Source of the DNA: Hermodice carunculata
Taxonomy: Eukaryota > Annelida > Polychaeta > Eunicida > Amphinomidae
NCBI GenBank assembly: GCA_964020975.1
Contig: OZ026622.1
Span: forward strand, 89,436,962-89,500,961
Length of the DNA stretch: 64,000 nt
Direction: 5' to 3'
In this document: in pieces, positions 10,427 through 22,089 of the stretch
Position numbering within the stretch: position 1 is the stretch's first letter
Layout: each line of letters opens with the position of its first letter
Notes under the pieces: model-generated
The model's database searches: none
Told to the model about the DNA's origin: nothing
Seen by the model: only the letters and a program-made list of their open reading frames with translations
Made by a program: the position numbers and the translations under genes

Positions 10427-11619
10427 AGCAGTAACAGCCCTGTACTGCAGGGACACTGTGCTGTGTTTAGTCAGCAGTAACAGCCCTGTACTGCAGGGAC
10501 ACTCTGCTGTGTTTAGTCAGCAGTAACAGCCCTGTACTGCAGGGACACTGTGCTGTGTTTAGTCAGCAGTAACAGCCCTGTACTGCAGGGACACTGTGCT
10601 GTGTTTAGTCAGCAGTAGCAGCCCTGTACTACAGGGACACTGTGCTGTGTTTAGTCAGCAGTAACAGCCCTGTACTGCACGGACACTGTGCTATGTTTAG
10701 TCAGCAGTAGCAGCCCTGTACTGCAGGGACACTCTGCTGTGTTTAGTCAGCAGGAGCAGCCCTGTACTACAGGGACACTGTGCTGTGTTTTGTCAGCAGT
10801 AGCAGTCCTGTACTGCAGGGACACTGTGCTATGTTTACTCAGCAGTAGCAGCCCTGTACTGCAGGGACACTTTGCTGTGTTTAGTCAGCAGTAGCAGCCC
10901 TGTACTACAGGGACACTGTGCTGTGTTTAGTCAGCAGTAGCAGCCCTGTACTACAGGGACACTGTGCTGTGTTTAGTCAGCAGTAGCAGCCCTGTACTAC
11001 AGGGACACTGTGCTGTGTTTAGTCAGCAGTAGCAGCCCTGTACTACAGGGACACTGTGCTGTGTTTAGTCAGCAGTAGCAGCCCTGTACTACAGGGACAC
11101 TGTGCTGTGTTTAGTCAGCAGTAGCAGCCCTGTACTACAGGGACACTGTGCTGTGTTTAGTCAGCAGTAGCAGCCCTGTACTACAGGGACACTGTGCTGT
11201 GTTTAGTCAGCAGTAGCAGCCCTGTACTGCAGGGACACTCTGCTGTGTTTAGTCAGCAGTAACAGCCCTGTACTACAGGGACACTGTGCTGTGTTTAGTC
11301 AGCAGTAGCAGCCCTGTACTACAGGGACACTGTGCTGTGTTTAGTCAGCAGTAGCAGCCCTGTACTGCAGGGACACTGTGCTGTGTTTAGTCAGCAGTAG
11401 CAGCCCTGTACTGCAGGGACACTGTGCTGTGTTTAGTCAGCAGTAGCAGCCCTGTACTGCAGGGACACTTTGCTGTGTTTAGTCAGCAGTAGCAGCCCTG
11501 TACTGCAGGGACACTGTGCTGTGTTTAGTCAGCAGTAACAGCCCTGTACTGCAGGGACACTGTGCTATGAATAGTCAGCAGTAACAGCCCTGTACTACAG
11601 GGACACTGTGCTGTGTTTC
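10427..11619. repeat. 46-bp minisatellite, ~26 units
   Basis: The unit starts TCAGCAGTAGCAGCCCTGTA and continues CTACAGGGACACTGTGCTGTGTTTAG. Copies are over 95% alike, with two main variants, CTGCAGGG (carrying a CTGCAG site) and CTACAGGG. Each unit has a 7-bp hairpin, CCCTGTA/TACAGGG. The CTACAGGG variant is concentrated in the middle (about 10.9-11.2 kb), which suggests local homogenisation. A TTAA MITE begins 25 bases after the array. Confidence 0.97.
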
Positions 11620-11644
11620 AGTTGTTTAAATGACAGGTTGAATA

Positions 11645-11899
11645 TTAACTCTTTCAGTGCCAGTCATGACTAAAGTCGATCTGCTTAAGTCAGACTAGTC
11701 TGAATTATCATAAGGATTCCAGATTTGTATTCCTTGTAAAAAGACCTTTCATTCAAGTACATGTACCAGCATGTCTATAGTTCCAGAGAGAATATCCCAG
11801 GTCTCCACCGTTTTTTTGGCACTCAGCGGGTGCATTGTGCACCATGCATGCCAAGAAAAGCTGTTGACTCAGTCCAATATTTGGCACTGAAAGAGCTAA
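11645..11899 (+). mobile_element. TTAA-flanked MITE, family 1
   Basis: It starts TTAACTCTTTCAGTGCCA and ends TGGCACTGAAAGAGCTAA, an 18-bp terminal inverted repeat with one change. The interior is typical of the family: 'cagactagtctgaattatca', 'tatagttccagagagaatat', and a decayed foldback around AAGAAAAGCTGTTGAC. The right end abuts a LINE coding fragment exactly. It has no coding capacity and is inferred to be piggyBac-like from the TTAA. Confidence 0.85.
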
Positions 11900-12098
11900 T
11901 GGCTTTTAATGGAGCAAAATGATGTGACCTTTTATTGAAGCCAAGCACCTGCTTTATAATGGAAGCCTGAAATGAATCTAAACATTTGAGTGAACGCTTG
12001 ACTAGATGACCACCATCCATACCATATAACAAGGCAGCAGAACCAGCTGTTTGCCACAAGTGTATTTTTGCATCAGAGCTAAGCTCAGGGTAAATCAT
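11900..12098 (-). pseudogene. LINE reverse-transcriptase C-terminal fragment
   Basis: On the minus strand the translation contains SSDAKIHLWQTAG, ALLYGMD, LDSFQASIIKQVLGFNKRSHH and APLKAI. This matches the region after the catalytic domain in Jockey/CR1-like LINE polymerases, where a 'K..L' stretch, a 'tYG.e' stretch and 'q.s.lk..LGl.krsHh..LL.AL' are typical. About 66 residues are preserved. The fragment is cut at its C-terminal side precisely at the end of the TTAA MITE. Upstream of the first methionine (higher coordinates) the frame is closed by a stop. It is non-functional, a broken relic. It is not obviously the same subfamily as the LINE at 27.6-29.8 kb, whose corresponding part is less well preserved. 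Confidence 0.8.
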
Positions 12099-12169
12099 GC
12101 CAGCAACTTACACTATGCATGGCATGACAGGCAGAATTCACTGTCTGTTCCATATGATCACTCTATGTA

Positions 12170-12295
12170 TATCTGCCAGAGATATGTGTACCTTAGATAC
12201 ATGTATCTAGAGATATGTGTACCTTAGATACATGTATCTAGAGATATGTGTACCTTAGAGATATGTGTACCTTAGATACATGTATCTAGAGAATT
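12170..12295. repeat. 31-bp tandem repeat, ~3.5 units
   Basis: GAGATATGTGTACCTTAGAT plus ACATGTATCTA repeats, with one shortened unit. ACATGT and TCTAGA palindromes lie inside each unit. Confidence 0.9.
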
Positions 12296-13541
12296 TTCTA
12301 TTTTGTTAATACCTGGGCTGAAATTCATGCATATATCACCTGAACATATCAGTAAGACCTTGTAAATCTGGCACAGTGGCAGAAAAAATGTAATATCATC
12401 AGCATACACTAAACAATTTTATGTATTGGCACAGACATGTGGCCCAAAGTCACACGTATATTGTACTCATGATTAACTTGGCCAGAAATCTAGAAGAAAA
12501 CAGGAGTGTCAAATTTTCAAAACTTAGTGATAACAAAACTAAGCCAACAGACCAAATGAATTTTTTTTAATGGGTTCATTTCAGGAGAAGAAATTGAATT
12601 TAAATTTTAAATCCAGAGATTTGTACGTTATTTTATATTTTATGAGGCCCATGTTTTGAACAATCATTGGATTTCTTTATGGGACAATTATAAGAGGAGA
12701 CACTTGGCTGTAATGTCCTTATGTTCAATAGGACATGAAGAATGCTGCACATATACGTGGTCTTTGTGTGCTGTAACCAATACATTCTGACTGATGGAAG
12801 ATAAAACAATTTTATGGGTGTGTGCAACTCCTGTCCTTAACTGAGTGGTTTTTGTAGTGTATAGCTTGGCATGCTCTACCTGACAATGCAAAAACCATTA
12901 ATCCAAGTTTTTTGTTCCCAAATAGAGAAAGTGGGGAAACAGTTTCTTGAAGATGAATTTGGACATTAACCTTTGTTGTTGCCAGGTACATGTACCACAG
13001 AGTAACTGGGCCCTTAGGGACAGGATGGTTAAATGTCAGCTGTGCCATGTCCAAATATTTAGCTATTTTCACAGTGTCCATGCCTCAGTGATTTATGTGT
13101 ACACATGCAATTTATGAACAGTCTTTAGTGAAAAACACTGAAACACAAATATTTTTGTGAAATGGTTTTCCAAGAGCTCATCTCCTTTATTGCGTCTCTC
13201 GTGATACAGTATGTCAGGGATGTATACAGGATTTTCACAAGGACCGGCAGTGGTTTGTTGGATTTAGTCACTCATTTCATAGATGACGTAACTGCTTTTA
13301 CCAGGCCTCCAATTGCACGCCCTTGACTTGATTGATGATAATATGATAATAGGCATAGCTGCTTACTTTGCCGTCAGTGTTAGCCAGTAGCATGTGATAT
13401 GTCTGGATGTTATTGCAGTTAGATACATCTGATGTTTCATAAATGTGTTTTATCACTGCTTAGGGGTTTCTTTGTCTACATATTAAGCCATCACTTCATC
13501 TGTAATTTATATTTTTCCCTGATTTTGTTTGTTGTGTAAAG
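12296..13541. other. Unassigned sequence
   Basis: No repeat family was recognised. Minus-strand frames near 12633-13081 (64-89 codons) have no motif or consistent splice context. Confidence 0.4.
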
Positions 13542-13830
13542 GTCTAAGGTTGATCAACTGTCTACTGATCACACACAAGCCAGGAATACAGACGTGCCTG
13601 GAAACTATCAGGAAAGCTGTAGAAATGAGTATATATTCAAATCAGATATTGTTCTCTTTCAATGTCAGATTGAAAAGTCATCCAGTACAAATATTATGGA
13701 TCTTGGTAACAAAGGCCTACTTGTGGATAATTTGGAAATAAAAGCTCTGTCAAGATACAATGAATGTCACACTGAGAGTTTTTTCCCATCACTTCATATA
13801 GAATTGTCAAATATGTTGTACAATCTTTAG
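13542..13830 (+). CDS. Candidate terminal exon of an unrecognised host gene
   Basis: A pyrimidine-rich stretch (TTTTTCCCTGATTTTGTTTG) ends in GTAAAG at 13541, a plausible splice acceptor. From 13543 a frame stays open for 95 codons and closes with TAG at 13828-13830. Its product has ordinary protein composition (KVDQLSTDHTQARNTDVPG..., ..DLGNKGLLVDNLEIKALS.., ending ELSNMLYNL). I recognise no domain. There is no signal peptide or membrane segment. A different 70-codon frame overlaps it. The stop lies at the first base-pairs of a 90-bp duplicated segment (13824 onward). A 95-codon open frame is expected a few times by chance in a window this size, so this is a candidate only. Confidence 0.3.
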
Positions 13831-14003
13831 AGTTTATTTAAAGTTTGCTTCTTATTGGTGTCAGTATTTCGTCTATCGTTTAACTTATATTGGAATCAGA
13901 TATTCATATCTGATCTTTAGAGTTCATTTAAGTGTTTTGCATATTGGTGTCAGTATTTCATATGTCATTTAAATTTGTATTGGAATCAGATGTTCATATC
14001 ACT
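13824..14003. repeat. 90-bp tandem duplication
   Basis: TCTTTAGAGTT at 13824 recurs at 13914, and the following ~85 bases ('ttggtgtcagtatttc', 'attggaatcagat.ttcatatc') run parallel. Two diverged units. Confidence 0.85.
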
Positions 14004-14089
14004 ATCTGATGATTCCAGAATATGGGATATTTGTATATGATGAAGAATTCTATCAGTTTGTGCCTTCAGCTTGATTGTTGACTTTTTAT

Positions 14090-14820
14090 TTTCCTTGGCA
14101 CAAAAGTGTGACATTCATTGTATCCTCACAGCTTTTATTTACAAATTATCCACAAAAGTGTCGTCCCCTGCATTTTCTGTCCATCTGTCTGTCCACCCAT
14201 CTTGTCAACATTACCGCGATATCCAAAAATAATATTCACTGTAGCAGTACCAAATTTTTATGAGATGCACCTTATAATGGACCAGGTTCCTGTTGAAAAC
14301 CAGCCTCCTGTGATTATTTTTAAACTTTTTATGAAACCTTTAATGTGTTTGTTTGAAGGCTGTCTGAATGGCATCAACCCTGACGATGTTACTGCAATAT
14401 CTCCAAAAATATTCACTGAAGCTTGACCAAATTTTTGTCAGCGATGCATTTTATGATGGACAAGGTTCCTTGTAAAAAAAAAATCTTCCACTGATTATTT
14501 TTAAACTTTTTATGAAACTTTTAATGTGTTTATTTGAAGGCCATCTGAGTGGCATCAACCCTGACAACATTACTGCGATATTGACCTCAGCTGTATCAAA
14601 TTTTTGTCAGAGATGCATCTTATGATGAACCAGGATCCTACGTAAAACCAGCTTCCTCTTTGTACTTCTAAATTTTTTATGAACTTTTGAAATATTTGTT
14701 TGAATGCTGTCTAAGTGGCCCGCAAGGGGATGACATTATCATAATATCTCATCATGGATGCATCGCAGCTCCACCAAATTTTTATCAGAGATGCACATTA
14801 TGATGGACCATGTTATTTTT
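14090..14820 (+). repeat. Degenerate ~170-180 bp tandem array, first part
   Basis: 'ttatgaaac.ttttaatgtgtt', 'gaaggctgtctgaatggcat' and 'ccaaatttttgtcagagatg' recur at roughly 181 and 167 base spacing. The array is interrupted at 14821 and resumes near 16126 in phase. Confidence 0.75.
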
Positions 14821-16125
14821 ATGCCCCCCTTCAAAGAAGGTGAGGCATATAGCTTTGCAGATGTTGATTGGTTTGTCGGTCGGTCGGTAGACTGTGGTTT
14901 CCACACAATAACTCAAGAAGTTTTTGAGCTAGGACTTTGATACTGTACAGGTGTATCATTCTAGTCAAAAGCTAGGCAAAGTGTGAAGATGGGTGACCTT
15001 GATGGAATTTCCTAGGTCACAGTGGTACCTGAGATAACTTTGGTTTCAGCCCAATAACTGAAGAGGTTTTTAAGCTAGGACTTTTATATTGCACAGGATT
15101 ATAGTCCATATTTGGGGCTAGGCAAAGTTTGAAGATGGATGACCTTGACGTCATTTTAAAGGTCACAGAGCCACTTTACTAAATACAGTTTTATGCTTTC
15201 TGCATGATGACTTATACCTTGGAGCTAGGACTTTTGTATTGCACAGCTTTATGGTTCTCTGTAAGGGCTAGGTTGAATTTGAAGATGGGTGACCTTGACC
15301 CAGTTTTTAGGGTCACAGAGAGATTGTAGTTAGACTGTGGTTTCCGCACAATAACTCAAGAAGTTTTTTGAGCTAGGACTTTGATACTGTACAGGTGTAT
15401 CATTCTAGTCAAAAGCTAGGCAAAGTGTGAAGATGGGTGACCTTGATCTAATTTCCAAGGTCACAGTTAACAATAACTGAAGAGGTTTTTAAGCTAGGAC
15501 TTTCATATTGCACTGGATAATTGTCCGTATTCGGGGCTAGGTCAAGTTTGAAGATGGGTGACCTTGACCTAATTTCAAAAGTCACAGAGCAACTTGGTTG
15601 AATACTGTTTCTGCATGGTAACTTGCATTTTTAGAGGTGGCACTTTTATATTGCACAGCTTTATGGTTGCCTATAAGGGCTAGTTTGAGTTTGTAGATGG
15701 GTGACCTTGACCCAGTTTTGAGGGTCACACACAGACAGTAGACTTCCTGTGGTTTTTGCACAATAACTGAAGAAGTTTTTGAGCAAGGACTTGGAAACTG
15801 CACCACGATATAGTCCTTGTTAAGGGCTAAAAGAAATGTAAAGTTTGGTGACCTTGATCTAAATTCCAAGGTCACATATTCACCTGATTTAACTTTGGTT
15901 TCTGCATGATAACTAAGAGATTTTTAAGCTAGGACTTTTCTATTGTACAAGATTATAGTCCATATTCGGGGCTAGTCGAAGATTAAAGTTTAAAGATATG
16001 TGACATTGATGTATGATCAACCTTCACTAATTTTGTAAGGTCACGAGTGCCCCATCTACCACTATCAATAGGGTATCAAGGGCAAGGGTAATGAGGGAGG
16101 GGGGCATCTATGTTTTACAAACATA
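14821..16125 (+). mobile_element. 1.3-kb dispersed element with ATGCCCCC/GGGGGGCAT ends, internally ~147-bp periodic
   Basis: It starts ATGCCCCCCTTCAAAGAAGG and ends GAGGGAGGGGGGCATCTATG, so the ends are inverted. Inside, the phrase 'gatgggtgaccttga' or a close variant recurs at about 14988, 15134, 15284, 15432, 15553, 15696, 15843 and 15995, mostly 143-152 bases apart with one 121-base gap. It splits the surrounding tandem array. A related, less complete copy is at 47.37-47.96 kb. There is no reading frame of note. The class is unknown; similar repeats are familiar to me from molluscs (recollection, not checked). Confidence 0.7.
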
Positions 16126-16260
16126 TCTGGTTAAAGTTATGAAACTTTAGAAGTATTTATTTGAAGGCTGTCTGAGTGGCACGTTAGTGGAAAATCATGT
16201 TACCATAATATCTCAAGAAGGATTCTTCATGGCTTCATCAAATTTTTGGTGCAGTTACAC
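16126..16260 (+). repeat. Degenerate ~170-180 bp tandem array, resumed part
   Basis: 'gttatgaaactttagaagta' and 'gaaggctgtctgagtggcac' continue the array interrupted at 14821, confirming that the 1.3-kb block is an insertion. Confidence 0.7.
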
Positions 16261-17919
16261 TGCACCATGGCACCTGTGAAGTCTCAACAAAAAAAATGCA
16301 CCACATATGAGCAAAATCTTTCCCCATATTCATGGGAGAATGCATGAAGAACAAAAAAAGTAACAAATGAACGAGCTAAAACCCCACGTCTCCCTGTCAG
16401 GTTGGAGGTTGTAACGATGGCCTTGCCTTTTTTGCTGATATTACAGTCAAATGCTTCCCTTCAGTATTCCCCATAAAAACAGTTATATTTTGAGGCCAAG
16501 CTTTATGCCAGGAGGTTGGTCTAACAACTTTTCCCAAAAATGTTTGTCATGTTTATTTGTCTTGTTTTGCCCAAAGGGGAAAAGAGTCTTTGTGGAAACG
16601 TTGGATATCAAATGCCTTTGGCTGGGCACAGACATGTTTAGAGCAAAGCTTTTCCATTGCCTGTTCTTCGCATGCATTCCTGCACCAGGCTGACGAATGC
16701 ATTGACGACAGTTTACCTGACAAAGTTCTAATTGGTCGATGTCAATTCTTAGTGTTCACCCGATTTATTTACCCAGAAAAACTTATGATAATCACACTTC
16801 GTTACTCTTGTAATCTCGCCAAATTAGTGCTGTTTTATCCCAGTAGTGGAATTTACAGGCTAATTCAAGCAAATTTGGCACCCAGAACCCAACAGTAATA
16901 TTAGGAAATTGCTGATTGGGTTGCTGAGTTGTATCATTAAGTAGGGCCAAAGGGAGACCGTGAAAGTGTTCAACAAAGATGCCATGTATAGCTTAAATGA
17001 GATGAAATGTGGCGAAGCTGAAGAGACCATCGGATTATTTGTACATGATTGAGGTTTTGATCAAGGTGCTTTGATGGCACTCCCAGGAGAACTACATTAA
17101 CGCTTGTTGTTACGACAGACAGTTTTAAGTGGCACGGCAGGATCACAGTTTAGAACCAATACAGAATACCAGTGAATCCTGCATGATGGATCTCATAGAA
17201 TCTGCCGAATGTGCTTGACCGCAGCATTAGTTGCTCTTCAGGGAATTGTGAGCCAAGTGGGGTTTGCGTGAAATATTTATGGACATTTTTGTTGTGCTTG
17301 TTCCATTTAATGGTTCTGCTGAATTATTAACTGCAATCTGTGTATATTTATTTGATGATTAGAAGAGAGATTTTATATTACTTATCCTGTGTAAATATAT
17401 ATTTATATGTATCTGATATAGACCTAGTTAACCCTATACACATATTGCAACATGACACTCAAAGCTATATGACAGAGATATAACTTACAGTTAGCTTGGT
17501 GATGGTTCCAAGGGTCGACAGTTCATGTCCAACAGGAGGCTCACAAAAATTGCCATATTTTTCAGTATTGATACAGGCATAGTTAGAACCTCAGGCATAG
17601 CTGAATGATTGAGACAGCTAAATGATACAGATACAGCTATCTCATACAGACATAGCTACATCATTATATTATGTTACATATATCTTAACACTCTGACTAA
17701 TTACTTTTTTTATTGTATGTGTCTTTTTGCTCAGAACCACTTCCTAGTAGTCATTACCCTGTTCCGCAGTCCAAACTCTTTACTCTGCATAAGTTATGAG
17801 TATTATGAGTAAAATGCAGGTTCTGTGTATATCCTTTTGTTACAAGTGTGTCTCCCTGGGAACAAGTCAAGTTGTTGCTGGACAAGAATTGCACATTGAA
17901 GTTTGGTGTAGAAGTGCTC
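16261..17919. other. Unassigned sequence
   Basis: Mostly unique. Around 17575-17660 short GATACAG/CATAGCTA phrases recur irregularly. A 113-codon plus frame at 16557-16898 shows no domain. Confidence 0.4.
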
Positions 17920-18122
17920 CAGCCCATTCCCCTTTAGACCGACCAAAACTGGCTGGTGGTCAAATGTTTGCTGATCTACTTCAGTGTTTTCAACTAATTT
18001 CAAAAGTGATAAAAACAGTTTGACTGAGAATTATAGATGAGACCTATCAAGATCACATGCCAAGGAAAGCTGTTGACTTAGTCTTAGTTCGGGGGGGGGG
18101 GGGGGGGGGGGGAGAGGGTAAA
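17920..18122 (+). mobile_element. TTAA-family 2 MITE, eroded copy
   Basis: It shares 'aaactggctggtggtcaaat', 'cagtttgactgagaatta' and 'gccaaggaaagctgttgac' with the copies at 4202 and 23155. Both ends are altered; the right end has been replaced by a run of 22 G (18091-18112). The foldback half is missing. Confidence 0.65.
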
Positions 18123-18153
18123 TTCAATTTCCACATACCCAGCATGAAGGCTG

Positions 18154-18234
18154 TGGTTTTCCCATCCCTGGCAAGTCATGCTGTAGCTGCCCCTGTGGCA
18201 GATGACACATAACTTGCCAGGGATGGGAAAACCA
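18154..18234. repeat. Palindrome related to the TTAA family 4 core
   Basis: TGGTTTTCCCATCCCTGGCAA and the complementary TTGCCAGGGATGGGAAAACCA are perfect inverted arms of about 24 bases. The loop region 'catgctgtagctgcccctgt' resembles the core of the family 4 palindrome at 22122-22214, suggesting a diverged relative. Confidence 0.8.
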
Positions 18235-18484
18235 GTTTGATGAAAGGTGTCAAATGCTGAGGAGCATATGTAGTAAAAATATTTGGTGCAAACTTAAGAT
18301 AGACAGCTTGTTTCCCCCTACATTTATGTCAGAAAACATTACCAGTGGACCAAACATTGCGTAATCCCTTCTGGCAGCCACCTTGTCCAAGAGAAGCAAA
18401 AGGTGCAGCGCCAAGCCAGCTTGCCTTGTGGGTGGCACCCTCTGGCAGTCAGGTCAACAACTTGGCAGCTTTCTGAAATTGACT

Positions 18485-18613
<129 letters not shown>

Positions 18614-18709
18614 CGTATGTATGTACCCATTTTAGGTTGAATTGCCAAAATTGTTTATTTAGCCTTGTTTGCACTTTACCAGCCCCCCCCCCCCCCCCAA
18701 AAAAAAAAA

Positions 18710-19398
18710 GTGAGTCCAGAGTAGGTTTCCTGGTGAAAGTTAAGACACATACTAAAATCTTTATTGTCACTGTTCAACAATTTAGCAGCATAGGAAGACG
18801 CAAGACTTGATCAAAAAGCCTCTTGCTTCTTGGAACACTCATCCCATGAAGAAGTTGTCGGTATGAGATGGGGGTTTTCTGTTCATCAAAGAAACCTTGA
18901 TCTCACTGTTCGTAGTTTTGCTAGTGTGCTAGTGATAGATGTTGATCAAGAAAGCAGAGAAGGCTAGAACAGAAGCGTGGCATTAAGTGGTCAAAGAAAG
19001 GCAGGTAGAAGCAGCATTTTTGATGCTAACTTTGCTCTGGTCTAGTGCCCAGAATTGTTCCCGTGGAATTTGGAAACGTTTGCCAACTGGTTTTAGAGAA
19101 GAACAGTTCGTGAATTTTGTGTCAGTAAGGAGACATGCAGAGTATCACAGACTCTTGTGTCCTGTGATATACAATAGGTAATCAGAGCGTCAGTCTGCAG
19201 GATGTGCCCTGCTACAGTGGATGAGACTGCCAGGATGACCGTCATCAGAGAATCCACAGTGCCGATCCTCACTCCCACAGCCCCTCAGTTGTGTTTAGAG
19301 TACAGCTTGAAGGAACCCCTCTTTATGAGGGCAACCACTGAAGCCAAAGCTGTGGCTCAGCATTCCCTGCTGTGTTGGGCCTGGTGTTCATTGACAGT
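18710..19398. other. Unassigned sequence
   Basis: No recognised repeat or exon. Several 60-66 codon frames overlap on both strands without motifs. Confidence 0.4.
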
Positions 19399-19580
19399 TT
19401 AACTCTTTCATTTCCAATCACGTCTAAAGTCAATCTACTAAAGTCAAACTGGTGTGAATTATCATTATGATCTCAGATTCGTATTCCTCGTAAAAAGACC
19501 TTTCATTCAAATACCAGCATGCCTATAGTTCCAGAGAAAAGCTGTTGTCTCAGTCCAAAATTTGGCACGTAAAGAGATAA
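19399..19580 (+). mobile_element. TTAA family 1 MITE, internally deleted
   Basis: It begins TTAACTCTTTCATTTCCA, keeps 'ctcgtaaaaagacctttcat' and 'tatagttccagagaaaagct', and ends TTTGGCACGTAAAGAGATAA. About 60 bases of the palindromic core present in other copies are missing; the break joins 'ccagaga' to 'aaaagctgtt'. Confidence 0.8.
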
Positions 19581-22089
19581 GAGATACTTCACTGATCCTG
19601 TCTTCTGTACTGGGGCAAGTAAACTTGCTTCACTCGGGTCTCTGACAAGCTAAAAAAGTTCTCACATTCAGCTATGCTGAGCCTTCCCTATGAAGTTGGG
19701 ACAAGGCAGAAGTTTCTCACGGCAGTACATTTAAAGCCGGATGAGGATGAGGAAGAGCCAGAGTCCTGTCATTGGTACTGCTTGGCCTTTATGGCTACTG
19801 TTAGCATCTTGACCACCTGTCACCATTGGGCAGGCGGTAACTTTTGAACAAACTGAGCTACCACCACTAAACTGGCACTGTGCAATCATCTCATGGAAGC
19901 ACGGACAAGTTCGACATTCAGCGACCTGACCTGTTTTCAAGGTCAGTCAGGGTCAAGATGTTGGTAGCTAAGAGGTCTTAAGAGCATTTGCCTAATGAGG
20001 ACTGATATCATGCACTGATAACCAGCAGGTTTTCAACTTCCTCGTACACCTTGAATCATTGGGAAGAAGGTTGTCTTCCTGTGTCATGGCTTCATCTCTG
20101 GAAGCTCCAGATTCTGTTGTCATGAGGCAGGTGTCCCTCCTGCCAAATCTGGTGCTGTGGCAGTGTTACACCAGCAGAACCTTGGTGTAATTTGTTAGGG
20201 TTTGAAGGAGAAATGGGTCTCTTAAGAAGCGAGATGCCAACTGGACACAGCTGGGATGAGGTTGTTAAAGGGTTACAGTCCTGGCTTGTTATAACACTGA
20301 TTAATTATGGGGTCCATGGAGTTGGCCTGTTATACCCAAACCACCTGATGATGTAGGGACGTTAAACACAGAAGTTATAGGAAAAGGGCTTCAGTGGGAA
20401 ACAAGGACCCGCTGTGTTATATCACAATCCACCTTGTAATGAGAGGCTTTATCACAAGGGAGCCCTGTATTCTCATGATGTGTATGAACACCGTAACTGT
20501 GAAGTGAGGCTGTTACTATTGTCTTATTACAGTAGTCCATGTCATGACAGAACACCCTCTCAGGAAAGACCCCTTTACAGCTACCCAAATTTCATACTTC
20601 ATGCATATGTTAATGTACCTTGTCATGAGCAACCACCTGTCTTTTAAGATAATTCCATTGCAGTAGGAGTGGTCTCTGGTGACGACGACCAGTTTATATG
20701 TTAAAATGAATCGTTAGTTTTGTTGAGGGGGATGCCTGTATGAATCCTGACAGCACTAGAAATCAGACCATGGACATGTTCTGTTTGACCAAAATGAAAA
20801 TAATGTCAACTGACACCACTTGTTTTGCATGAAATGTGAAAATGGTAGCTCATTTTGCAGGTATTTAATGAGACTCCCTTCAGCCCCTCCCTCCTGTCCT
20901 AACTACTGGCACAGTGTAAAAGTCCTGTTACACTTCCATATATCATCAATACCAGAGATCTGTGTGGCCAGCTCTCTCTCTCTCTCTTGTTTTGCTGTGA
21001 AATGCACACAGTGTCTAGTTATGTCCACTGCTAGAACATGGACATCAGTTTCACTGAAGCTGGGCCTGTCCAATAAACACTAACACAGACAGGCTTCACA
21101 GGGTCAGTTCGTACCCTGGGGAAATAACAACTTTTGGCTGACCTTGCACTTGATTGAGCCTGAGTGTAGGGTCCCAGTGACCTCATAGTCACCAGCCACT
21201 GGGGCACACGGACACTTTGTCTGGTTGTGTCCGTGTAAATGTGTTTGGTCGGTGTTTGGGTATCTGAAGGCCAGAATACGTGCCTTGATGGGTCACTCAA
21301 TTATAGGTTTTGTTCACAAATGGCATGGATAAAGTCTAGATAAGAATTCAAATCCTGGAACTGACACCCTGAAGTGCTTGACTGTCCATATGCATTCGCT
21401 AATCAATTTGCAGATATTGCCCCAGAAATATTGCATCTACAAATAACAGAAAATGGATGGAGCAGAGGCGGTTATTTCGGATGAAGATGAAGACTGAAAC
21501 ATGCAGCCATTAGCGATTTCCATGGCTATCATCAGAATCTCCCTGTCCATGAATAGTATATTAAGAAAACTAATACCACCCCAGTAACCAGCCTGACCCA
21601 GTTGAATTATTCCTGCCCACCGTGGCCTCTTGAATCAACAGAAACGTGTACTAGATTGATGTCCTCCGTGTTAATTAGATCTAAATATTGTGTGTCTTTA
21701 AAGCATGCCAAATTACAAGATTTTCGTAATGATTTTTCTCAACAAATTTAAGCCAGTCTAGACATTTTGTCCACAATAGGTAGTTTGGTGTCCGTTGTGG
21801 ACCAGATCAGATGTAATGCTGAAAGACAATTTGTTGATTAGATGTTGAATTTTGAAGCAGTCAAGTGATCCACAAATGCGATAAGATTGAACTGCTTCTG
21901 GGAGCACCCTTGAAATGATTGGAACTTTGATAAATGTAAACATGAAACCTTCCTGCTTGGGAAGTATTTATCCACTTATTTGGGAGGACCGTTGAACCGT
22001 CACACTTCATTATCATTCTAGTTGTACCCAGAGACATTTGGGCCTCCTTGCAGCTTCTCTTGTCTGGCAAGTGAATCTTGTTATGGTAT
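19581..22089. other. Unassigned sequence, no gene recognised
   Basis: About 2.5 kb without a recognised repeat. Phrases resembling TTATAACA/TTACAAG recur loosely between 20280 and 20650. A CTCTCTCTCT run lies near 20975. Frames of 60-89 codons on either strand carry no motif I can name. Confidence 0.4.

Noticed and set aside
10427-11619. CRISPR-like array (regular units with short palindromes)
   Set aside because: The whole 46-bp unit repeats; there are no unique spacers, and the context is eukaryotic.
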